A program made the translations under genes and the position numbers. The notes under the pieces are model-generated. The model did not search any database, had not been told where the DNA came from, and saw nothing but the letters and a program-made list of their open reading frames with translations. From assembly GCF_002455975.1 (NCBI RefSeq), contig NZ_DKLM01000169.1:43227-49909 (forward strand): a DNA stretch of 6,683 bases. Reading direction: 5' to 3'. This DNA is from Clostridium sp. UBA6640 (GTDB taxonomy: Bacteria; Bacillota; Clostridia; Clostridiales; Clostridiaceae). Of the stretch, positions 1 to 6,582 are shown one piece after another. Each line of letters opens with the position of its first letter. The stretch's first letter is position 1.

Positions 1-491
1 TTCAGATCTTTAATTATAACGCAATTACTCCAACCATCATACAATATATGATGGTTTTTAATTATAACTTTACATAAATCATTACTAAATTTTACAATGG
101 TAACTTTTATAGACTCTAATGATATATCTATTTTTTCTTTTTTATCATCATCTAAGATAGTCTTAAATATACGTTCTTTTTCAAAGCTATCTTTCTGAGA
201 TATGTCAACCACTTTAAACGGAACATAATACTCTCTCATTACTATCTGAATAGGCTTATCTATCTTCTCCCATCTATATATAGTTCTTAACACTTCATTA
301 TTTTGTATAACATAATTAAAAGCTTTTTTAAGTATTTCAATATCAATTTTACCGCTTATTGTAATATAGGTTTGCTCCTGATATACATTGCTATCAACAT
401 CACGAATATAATAATATAACATCCCTTCTTGCACATCAGTTAACGCCATAATATCCTCTACGTTTGCTTTACTAATATTATTTTGAGACAT
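1..491 (-). CDS. Nonribosomal peptide synthetase, N-terminal condensation domain (partial, runs off the left edge)
   Basis: This is the 5' end of an NRPS gene; 163 complete codons are visible. Translation from the ATG at 491-489 gives a condensation (C) domain, which forms the amide bond between an upstream acyl or peptidyl group and a downstream aminoacyl carrier. The C1-like motif LTDVQEGML is at residues 17-25. A C2-like motif NNEVLRT is at 64-70, where RHExLRT is usual. The catalytic C3 motif HHILYDGWS is at 147-155, so the HHxxxDG signature is intact. Only about 16 residues precede the domain, so the C domain starts this subunit. That fits either a lipo-initiating starter C domain or an elongation subunit receiving its substrate from another protein. 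The start is fixed by an AGGAGGG site 5 nt upstream. It lies downstream of the exporter/Dap operon on the same strand. Substrate and module number cannot be seen. Confidence 0.93.
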   Translation of the reverse strand, partial: MSQNNISKANVEDIMALTDVQEGMLYYYIRDVDSNVYQEQTYITISGKIDIEILKKAFNYVIQNNEVLRTIYRWEKIDKPIQIVMREYYVPFKVVDISQKDSFEKERIFKTILDDDKKEKIDISLESIKVTIVKFSNDLCKVIIKNHHILYDGWSNCVIIKDL

Positions 492-496
492 ATTTT

Positions 497-503
497 CCCT
501 CCT
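497..503 (-). promoter_or_regulatory. Ribosome binding site of the NRPS gene
   Basis: The minus strand reads AGGAGGG here, followed by a 5-nt spacer and the ATG at 491. This strong Shine-Dalgarno site decides the start of the NRPS gene and shows that the window holds its true N-terminus, not an internal module. Confidence 0.85.
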
Positions 504-530
504 ACAAGATATTACTACAATTGATTAACT

Positions 531-602
531 ATAAAAATAAATCATACATTGTTTATATATACTATTAATAGATTTCATACTCTATAAACAATGTATGATT
601 TA
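531..602 (-). terminator. Long AT-rich hairpin with U-run in front of the NRPS gene; candidate leader terminator/attenuator
   Basis: Positions 538-557 and 583-602 are perfect inverted repeats of 20 bp separated by a 25-nt loop. The loop contains a second small palindrome, CTATTAATAG at 562-571. Read on the minus strand, the stem is followed at once by UUUUUAU (537-531), as in an intrinsic terminator, although only four of the 20 pairs are G-C. The structure ends about 40 nt before the NRPS start codon and does not cover its ribosome binding site. Its position in the presumed leader, just after a LoaP-type antiterminator gene, makes it a plausible target for conditional termination. It could instead be a simple terminator of upstream transcription or a protein-binding dyad. 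The repeat is seen directly; the role is inferred. Confidence 0.55.
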
Positions 603-729
603 ATTGTAATCTTATATTAGTATCATTTTTAATCTGACTCAGAAGTTCTACCATTATAAACGTGTAAGTAGCTTCTCCTGTATTTTTTCTAAAATAGGTA
701 ATGATGTCAATTTTATCCTTTTGGTAAAG
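565..729 (-). pseudogene. Possible remnant of a peptidyl/acyl carrier protein domain
   Basis: One minus-strand frame stays open for 54 codons up to a TAA at 567-565. Part of it reads VELLSQIKNDTNIRLQL and then LNHTLFIEYEI. This resembles the second half of a carrier domain, in which the helix after the phosphopantetheine serine typically reads like xxVELLSQI, followed by a stretch like NIxLxLxxIFEYPTI. The preceding KIDIITYF resembles the segment leading into FFELGGDS. However, the GGDS core itself is absent (NTGEATYT stands there), there are several in-frame stops just upstream, and there is no start codon with a ribosome binding site. If real, it is a decayed carrier domain or the tail of a lost NRPS or stand-alone carrier gene. 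The resemblance is by eye only and may be chance in AT-rich DNA. The final codons overlap the hairpin at 538-602. Confidence 0.3.
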
Positions 730-874
730 CTATCTTTATGAAATTTAATTAAGTTTTGTTTGTGTGAAGCTTAAACAATTACTTTTTTAAAGGCATAGCT
801 TCGCCCTTTCATCTACTAAATTTTTGCTTCCATTTAATACACTACCAACTTTTATATATGACATCTCACTTCCA

Positions 875-1370
875 CTAATGTGCCGAAACATCAATTATCT
901 TTGGATTTTTCATAAATTTTAGTTCTATCTTAGCTCTTCTTTTATGCTTATCAACTTTTTTGATAAGCTCCTCCTTATTGTACAAAGCTCCACTTTTAAC
1001 AGTTACTTTAGAGCTTTCTATAACAACTTGTGAATAATCTAATAAAAAATTTTCATCAACTATTTTTAAAATAGGATCTATTTCATCAAAACCAACTTTA
1101 GAATAGTAATTTCCACAATTCAATGTTTTTCCATATATAGGTAACTCTTTTATTTTATGATATACTTCTGCATTCATATTTGTATTTTAAAAAATATATC
1201 CTGGAAATACCTTTTTAATGCTTTGAAAGAAAGCCCTCTATTTTTTCTGTAATCTTCTTTTAAAATATGAATAGTTTTAATATACTTTTATCAAAATAAA
1301 TTTCCAACCACTTCTTTATAATCTCTTCTTTTCCTGCCTCTACAAAAATTACATACCAATTTATTTCCAT
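875..1370 (-). pseudogene. loaP: Broken LoaP-type (NusG-family) transcription antiterminator
   Basis: Three pieces together recreate a LoaP-like protein of about 165 residues. From the ATG at 1370 one frame reads MEINWYVIFVEAGKEEII and continues to a TAA at 1262-1260; WYVIFVExGKE is the typical start of the NusG N-terminal (NGN) domain. The reading then shifts by one base, near the T4A4 run around 1258-1266. The next frame gives KRRLQKK, a TAG at 1240-1238, then SIKKVFPGYIF, the conserved NGN FPGY segment, and a TAA at 1189-1187. After that it is open from the ATG at 1177 to the TAG at 877-875: 100 residues holding the end of the NGN domain and a KOW domain (VTVKSGALYNKEELIKKVDKHKRRAKIEL). 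LoaP proteins bind RNA leaders and let RNA polymerase read through terminators in polysaccharide or NRPS/PKS operons. The internal ATG at 1177 lacks a ribosome binding site, and none is clear before 1370, so no working product is expected. A short 'hypothetical protein' at 875-1177 would be a misannotation. Confidence 0.9.
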
Positions 1371-1468
1371 TCACATTTCATTCTTGCACTTCGGCACTAT
1401 ACAAATGATGACTAAATAAAAAACACCTTTAATTTGATTAACTGTACAATTTTTATAAAATAAACTGA

Positions 1469-2437
1469 TTACTTTAATTCATATCCTATTCCTAATCTAA
1501 TAGCATTGTTAGCAAAGTAATTGCCAAGTGCAATATCATAAACAGCCATCCCCATTGGATTAAACATTATCACATCATCTTGAGAATACTCATTAATACA
1601 ATTATTGCAAAGCAGATCAACGATTGACTTAGTATCTTCTTTATTTAATCCTTTCTGTAAATGTAACATTTCTATATCTGTTGTTTCTCTACATACCTCT
1701 TCCCAGTCATCAACTATTATGTTACCTTTAACATAGTCGTAAATGTCAGTCTTATAATCTCTAAGTGAAACATTTAATTGTAATGACCCCTTTTTAGGTT
1801 CCATATCAATATAAGGTTCTTTTGAAACCGTGCAAGTCATAAATATATCTGCATCCTTGTATGCGTCTTGCCAACACTGAACAACTTGTACCTTTTCTTT
1901 ATATTTAGAATCGATACTATCTGCATCGATTGGATTTAAATCATATAAAAATATATTATCTATTTTATCTCCTAATAAATCTGTTACCATTTTAAAATGG
2001 TGTTGACCTATAGGTCCCCATCCTATTATTCCTACATTGACATTTTTTAAGACTCTTGCTTTATTAAATGCTTTAATAATAGATCCAGTTACTCCTGCCG
2101 TACGTAATATACTAAGTTTTGGTGTGTTAATTACAGCTTCTGGTATTCCAGTATCTGCATTATTTAATATAACTACGCTATGTGCCCTTGGTATATTATT
2201 TTTAATATTATCTGGGAAACTAGCAATCCACTTTATCCCTGATTTATTTATATCTCCACCAACAAATGCTGGCATAGCAATAATTCTATTTTTTAAATCT
2301 CTATATCTTAGATACGGCTTTATAGGTTGAGTAAAATCCTTATTAGCTAAACATTTAGTTGCTTCCTCTATAGTAGTTATTATGTCGTTCCACTTTACAC
2401 CTATCTCATTTATATTCTTTTCATTAAGATAAATCAT
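1469..2437 (-). CDS. sbnB: SbnB-type 2,3-diaminopropionate biosynthesis dehydrogenase (ornithine cyclodeaminase/mu-crystallin family)
   Basis: This 322-residue protein belongs to the ornithine cyclodeaminase/mu-crystallin family and is close in length to SbnB of Staphylococcus aureus. SbnB oxidises N-(1-amino-1-carboxy-2-ethyl)-glutamate with NAD, releasing L-2,3-diaminopropionate and 2-oxoglutarate; it is a soluble cytoplasmic enzyme. The Rossmann dinucleotide site is GWGPIG at residues 139-144. Other family features are SGIKW (66-70, with the expected active-site Lys69), RTAGVTGS (112-119), LNVSLRD (221-227, with an aspartate at 227) and FNPMGMAVYDIALG (292-305). The start follows a GGAGGGG site (2449-2443) by 5 nt. 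It lies 16 bp after sbnA, so the two are almost certainly co-transcribed and act in sequence. No convincing terminator is seen in the 98 bp that follow. Assignment to SbnB and not to a true ornithine cyclodeaminase rests largely on the adjacent sbnA. Confidence 0.92.
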   Translation of the reverse strand: MIYLNEKNINEIGVKWNDIITTIEEATKCLANKDFTQPIKPYLRYRDLKNRIIAMPAFVGGDINKSGIKWIASFPDNIKNNIPRAHSVVILNNADTGIPEAVINTPKLSILRTAGVTGSIIKAFNKARVLKNVNVGIIGWGPIGQHHFKMVTDLLGDKIDNIFLYDLNPIDADSIDSKYKEKVQVVQCWQDAYKDADIFMTCTVSKEPYIDMEPKKGSLQLNVSLRDYKTDIYDYVKGNIIVDDWEEVCRETTDIEMLHLQKGLNKEDTKSIVDLLCNNCINEYSQDDVIMFNPMGMAVYDIALGNYFANNAIRLGIGYELK

Positions 2438-2453
2438 ATTGACCCCTCCAAAT

Positions 2454-3428
2454 TTACTTTGCTACTTTTATATTTTCATTTTTGAATATATATTTATTAC
2501 ACCATTCTTCGTCATACACAGTATTTGCATATCTATCTCCTCTATCTGCAAATAGCGTAACCACATTAGGTTTTGTTTTGAAACTTTTATCCTTAAAATA
2601 TTTTTTTACTGCTGCAAAAACTGCACCTGATGACCCACCGGCAAAAATCTTATGTTCTAATAAAAGATTATTACATTCTCTTACCACATCTCTTTCATCA
2701 ATTGTCATAACCTCATCAATTAGAGCTAATCTTAATATCTCGGGTACTTTGCTTGATCCAATACCTGGTATGTATCTCTTTTGAGGCTCACCACCAAATA
2801 TTACTGATCCTACTATATCTACAGCTATTACTTTTGCATTAGGATAAACCTTTTTAACTTTTCTTGACACACCAGTTATTGTTCCACCTGAGCTAACACC
2901 CACAAATACATAATCAATATTTTCCACATCATTGCACATTTCAAGAGCTAATGTATTGTAATAAGCTTCACAATTATATTCATTAGCATATTGATTTACC
3001 CAATATGAGTTTGAATCTCTATCAATTAAATCATTTACCTTCTTTATTCTAGTTAATAGATAAGCTCCGTTCTTATCTCTTTCTGTAACTTTTATAACCT
3101 TAGAGCTAAATTTTCTTATTAACATTTCATTTGTCTCTGATATAAGTGGATCAATAACACAATAGAAATTTAAGCCTTTGCTTTTACAATAAGCTGATAA
3201 TGCAATTCCAAAATTTCCAGATGAAGATTCAATAATTATAGTATCTTTATTTATCATTTCTTCTCTTTCAACTTTATTTATTATATATTGTGCAGCTCTA
3301 TCTTTAACGCTACCTGTTGGATTAACCCCCTCTAACTTAGCGTAAAAGTTTATGTTTTCTAGCCCTTCTCCTTTCAAATTAATAATTGGCGTGTTACCTA
3401 CCATATTAAATATGCTTTTATAAATCAT
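2454..3428 (-). CDS. sbnA: SbnA-type PLP enzyme, N-(1-amino-1-carboxy-2-ethyl)-glutamate synthase
   Basis: This 324-residue fold-type II PLP enzyme resembles cysteine synthase and matches SbnA in length. SbnA condenses O-phospho-L-serine with L-glutamate, giving the intermediate that SbnB oxidises to L-2,3-diaminopropionate. The PLP-binding lysine is Lys42 in NPTGSVKDRAA (36-46). The substrate/cofactor loop ESSSGNFG is at 67-74, the PLP phosphate-binding loop GVSSGGTITG at 177-186, and YIPGIGSS at 219-226. AGGSSGA (263-269) is the usual late segment of the family. The start is supported by an AGGAGGG site (3440-3434) 5 nt upstream. The gene begins 16 bp after the exporter stop codon and ends 16 bp before sbnB, so the three form a tight operon. 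A plain cysteine synthase is the main alternative; pairing with sbnB and an NRPS argues for the Dap role. Confidence 0.93.
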   Translation of the reverse strand: MIYKSIFNMVGNTPIINLKGEGLENINFYAKLEGVNPTGSVKDRAAQYIINKVEREEMINKDTIIIESSSGNFGIALSAYCKSKGLNFYCVIDPLISETNEMLIRKFSSKVIKVTERDKNGAYLLTRIKKVNDLIDRDSNSYWVNQYANEYNCEAYYNTLALEMCNDVENIDYVFVGVSSGGTITGVSRKVKKVYPNAKVIAVDIVGSVIFGGEPQKRYIPGIGSSKVPEILRLALIDEVMTIDERDVVRECNNLLLEHKIFAGGSSGAVFAAVKKYFKDKSFKTKPNVVTLFADRGDRYANTVYDEEWCNKYIFKNENIKVAK

Positions 3429-3444
3429 CTTCCCCCTCCTATCA

Positions 3445-6400
3445 CTATCTTAAGATTCCCATTTCCATTTTTATAATTTTATCCGCAAGGTTAAAATAAT
3501 GATCATCATGAGTTATTGCTATAACACATTTTCCTCTTTTCTTTAGATCTGGTAAAAGACTATCATAGAAAAATCTTCTAAACTCTGGATCTTGATCAGC
3601 CGCCCACTCATCAAATAAATAAATTGACCTATCTTCTAAATAAGTAACTAATAATGCTAATCTTTTCTTTTGACCTGTTGATAGTTTGATTGTGCTAAAC
3701 TTTCCATTTTTTATTTCAACTTTTTTGTCTAGTTGAAGTATCTTTAAATAGTTTTCTATTTCAGCTTCTTTGTCCTTATAATCAATTCCATAAAGCTTAT
3801 CGAATAAATAAAAATCGCCAAATACAGTAGAATAGTTTTTGCTCAACATCTTTTCTGAAACTTTAACATTATTTAAAGTTATATCCCCCTTAGAAGGCTT
3901 ATAAAGTCCGGTTATTAGCTTAGCTAATGTAGACTTTCCACTACCATTTCCACCTGTAATGAAAATTATTTCTCCTGAATTAAATTCATAGCTAATAGGT
4001 CCTACTTTAAAGCTACCTTCATCATTTTTGTCATAAGCATACTCTATTTCATTTAATTTTAAGTTAATATATTTTTTACCACTAACTTCTACTCCACTAG
4101 CAATTTCATCTTCTAAAATAGTCATTTCATGCGCAACTTCATCTTCTGGAATAGCTAATTCCTCTAATAAACTATTAATTCTTTTTACACTTATTCTAAC
4201 TTCAATAAGATTTGGTATAGTATCCAATATTCCATGAACTGGACCTGTCATATAAAGTAGTATAAAAACATAACTTGTTATATTTTCTGTTTCTAAATTC
4301 TTTAAAATTAAAGGAAATAATATAGCTATAGCTCCTATTGCAAGTGTAAATAACAGTTCTCCAACTACAAACATATTTGCAAAAGCTAATGCTGACTGCC
4401 CTCTTTTTACTCTGTATTTATCACAACTTATTTCCATATCCTGTTCAAATTCATTTTTCTTTTTTAAATTCAAACCTAATTCTTTAAAACCACCTATAAG
4501 GTCATTTATAAATTTAAAAAATACATTTTGAAGATCTCTTGATTCTTCTCCAATTTTATTTGCATATTTACCAACTAAATAATATACACTTGCAATTAAT
4601 AATATTATTGTTACTGAAAGCAATAAGGCATATATGTTTATAAACCCAAGATATATAAAGCAACAAATCAATGTTACAGAACTTGTAATCCCAGTAATTA
4701 TGATATTTGCAAATCTGCTCATAGTTTCTGTATCATTATTTAATGTAGATTCAATTCTTCCTTTTTCAATGTCTTCAAATTTTTTATATGACGCCTTTAA
4801 TATACTATTAACCACTTCCATACGCTTTGAATAAACAACTCCATTTGTTATCTCGATTAACTTACCTCTTACAATTTTTTGACCATAAACATAAAGTATT
4901 ATTCCAAGAATAAAATATACTAACAATTTAATTTTCATATTATTGTCACTATTTATAGCTATGTTTATTGTAAAAATTATAAGAGCATTTCCAAATCCAC
5001 TTGCAATACTTAATATTGATAATATTAATAAGGATTTATCACCGTCTTTTTTGTAGAATCCTGTGAATATTGCATATATATATATGGTCCAAATACTTAT
5101 ATACATTAAATAGAGAGCACCTTTCACACTTTTAGGTAGCCATACAAAAACAAAGCTCCATGATAAGCCTTGATATAATATATATGGAATTAAGTATATG
5201 CAGTAGCTAAGCCCTATCATAAAAGTCAAAGAAATACTGAGTTCTAAAACACTTTTTATTCCCTTTTTAACAAAAACTCTTTCTTTATTTAATATTTCTT
5301 TCAATCCTTTAACTACGAAGAATAGTGTAGTAAGTATTATCAAACTAGCAGTAACTATAATTAAAATAGAAATTTTGTCTGCACTTTTATTTAAGTCTTT
5401 TGTATATTTGTTATAGGTTTCTCCTTGCAATATTTCACTAATACCTTGTCCTATTTTTTCAGTATATTCTGAATTCATATTGCAAAGCACTGCAGCTCCT
5501 ATTTCATCTTCTGGCTTAAATACTATAAACGAAGAATAATTGGGGTTATTCGCTCCATGAGAAATTTCTCCACCCTCTTTTTGATAAACAAACCATCCAC
5601 TAGCATAGGATGATCCATCCCCTAAAGGAGCAACTCTACGATTAGCTTCATGTGACTTATCAATAATTGTCTTGTCAAATTTTGAATCACTTAAAGTTCC
5701 AAGCTGAACTTTAAGCCACTTTGCCATATCCTCACCATTAGATATAATATATCCTGCTGGCTTATTTCCTCTATACACTGGTGCTTCATATAGCTGTGCT
5801 TTTAAAAATCCAATTTTATACCCCTTAGACATATCATCATTTATAGTTTCTTTTTTATATAAATAAGTACTATTTAACCCCATTGGCTTTAGAATGTTTT
5901 CTTCAATATACTTTTCATAAGATTCTCCTGTAACTTTTTCAATCACTAGCCCCAAAATATCATAATTTATAGTTGCATACTGAAATCTTTTTCCTGGCTC
6001 ACTGTCTAGTTCTATATCCACTAAAGTTTTAACTGTCTCCTCAAGTGCATTATCACCATTAGAAACTGGAATCTTATCTATAGTCTTAAAAGGTATGCCA
6101 CTTGTTTGATGCAATAATTGTTCTAGTGTTATCAGAACTTCTTTACCTTTGTATTTAACCTTTAACCAAGGTATATATTTAGTTACCTCTTCATTTAGTT
6201 TAATTTGTCCACTTTTTTGCAAATTAAGAATTCCTAAAGCTGTGAAGGCTTTACTGTTAGATCCTATTTCAAATAAGGATTTTGAATCAACGGATTTTTT
6301 ATTCTCTATATCTGAATATCCGAAGCCTTTTTGATAAATAGTTTTATCATCTCTCACTATAGTTATAGATAGCCCTGGAATTTTACCCTTGTCCATATTT

Positions 6401-6549
6401 TCTTCTATAAACTTTTCTATTTTTATCCTCTCATCTTGTGTCAATAAATCTATTGATCCATTATTCATTTCAGCAAATACTATTGATGATGATAACATTA
6501 CACTTATAAAAACACTAAATATAAATAGTAGTTTATTTATTTTTTTCAT
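3445..6549 (-). CDS. Serine peptidase (S12/beta-lactamase fold) fused to a cyclic-peptide-type ABC exporter; likely prodrug-activating exporter
   Basis: This 1034-residue fusion has four parts. (a) Residues 1-26 are a signal-peptide-like N-terminus ending IVFA. (b) Residues about 27-390 are an extracellular serine hydrolase of the S12/class C beta-lactamase group: nucleophile and base in S97-N-S-K100, Tyr191 in YATINYDILG, and an HGA motif at 331-333. (c) Three hydrophobic helices lie at about 393-413, 433-457 and 478-498. (d) Then comes an ABC exporter half of the SyrD/PvdE-like cyclic-peptide family: helices near 507-531, 540-557, 614-634, 637-660, 722-748 and 756-776, Walker A GGNGSGKST (866-874), signature LSTGQ (956-960), Walker B YLFDE (977-981) running into WAADQDPEF, and H-loop His1014. 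ClbP has parts b and c; ZmaM and XcnG add an ABC part. In those, the peptidase removes an acyl-D-Asn leader from the exported product. That role here is inferred; general peptide export with another hydrolase role is possible. An AAGGAG site (6566-6561) lies 11 nt before the ATG. It opens the operon with sbnA and sbnB. Confidence 0.9.
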   Translation of the reverse strand: MKKINKLLFIFSVFISVMLSSSIVFAEMNNGSIDLLTQDERIKIEKFIEENMDKGKIPGLSITIVRDDKTIYQKGFGYSDIENKKSVDSKSLFEIGSNSKAFTALGILNLQKSGQIKLNEEVTKYIPWLKVKYKGKEVLITLEQLLHQTSGIPFKTIDKIPVSNGDNALEETVKTLVDIELDSEPGKRFQYATINYDILGLVIEKVTGESYEKYIEENILKPMGLNSTYLYKKETINDDMSKGYKIGFLKAQLYEAPVYRGNKPAGYIISNGEDMAKWLKVQLGTLSDSKFDKTIIDKSHEANRRVAPLGDGSSYASGWFVYQKEGGEISHGANNPNYSSFIVFKPEDEIGAAVLCNMNSEYTEKIGQGISEILQGETYNKYTKDLNKSADKISILIIVTASLIILTTLFFVVKGLKEILNKERVFVKKGIKSVLELSISLTFMIGLSYCIYLIPYILYQGLSWSFVFVWLPKSVKGALYLMYISIWTIYIYAIFTGFYKKDGDKSLLILSILSIASGFGNALIIFTINIAINSDNNMKIKLLVYFILGIILYVYGQKIVRGKLIEITNGVVYSKRMEVVNSILKASYKKFEDIEKGRIESTLNNDTETMSRFANIIITGITSSVTLICCFIYLGFINIYALLLSVTIILLIASVYYLVGKYANKIGEESRDLQNVFFKFINDLIGGFKELGLNLKKKNEFEQDMEISCDKYRVKRGQSALAFANMFVVGELLFTLAIGAIAILFPLILKNLETENITSYVFILLYMTGPVHGILDTIPNLIEVRISVKRINSLLEELAIPEDEVAHEMTILEDEIASGVEVSGKKYINLKLNEIEYAYDKNDEGSFKVGPISYEFNSGEIIFITGGNGSGKSTLAKLITGLYKPSKGDITLNNVKVSEKMLSKNYSTVFGDFYLFDKLYGIDYKDKEAEIENYLKILQLDKKVEIKNGKFSTIKLSTGQKKRLALLVTYLEDRSIYLFDEWAADQDPEFRRFFYDSLLPDLKKRGKCVIAITHDDHYFNLADKIIKMEMGILR

Positions 6550-6582
6550 AATACTAATTGCTCCTTGCGTAATTTTTACCTA

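Larger units (their letters stand above)
492..874. other. Region of 383 bp between the loaP remnant and the NRPS gene, without an intact gene
   Basis: No complete coding sequence is visible on either strand. The stretch contains the NRPS ribosome binding site, the long hairpin at 538-602, a carrier-protein-like open frame at 565-729, and a small possible hairpin (arms 789-794 and 803-809, with one bulge or a G-U pair) not followed by a U-run. Short frames such as the 25-codon one starting MSYIKVGSV (near 850 on the minus strand) have no recognisable family. The whole interval reads like a leader mixed with decayed coding sequence. Confidence 0.6.

Noticed and set aside
538..602. Inverted repeats as ends of a small mobile element
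   Set aside because: The spacing of 25 nt is too short for an element, there is no target duplication, and the U-run fits an RNA hairpin better.
682..710. Possible NRPS promoter on the minus strand with TTGACA at 710-705
   Set aside because: The -35 match is perfect, but at 17-bp spacing the -10 hexamer is AAAAAT, a poor match, and the site falls in the carrier-like frame; such hits are common in AT-rich DNA.
789..809. Small hairpin (AAAGGC / GCCCTTT arms) as a terminator or LoaP RNA target
   Set aside because: The stem is short, needs a bulge or G-U pair, has no U-run after it in either direction, and no known recognition sequence can be confirmed by eye.
875..1177. Stand-alone 100-residue protein with a KOW domain
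   Set aside because: Its N-terminal half continues upstream through stops and a frameshift as a NusG NGN domain, and the ATG at 1177 has no ribosome binding site; it is the tail of the broken loaP gene.
1371..1468. Terminator after sbnB
   Set aside because: The interval has T-rich runs but no stable stem before them; transcription may continue toward loaP and the NRPS.
2037..2784. Plus-strand open frames at 2037-2330 and 2482-2784
   Set aside because: They lie antisense inside sbnB and sbnA, show no family motifs, and are explained by the reverse reading of real coding sequence.
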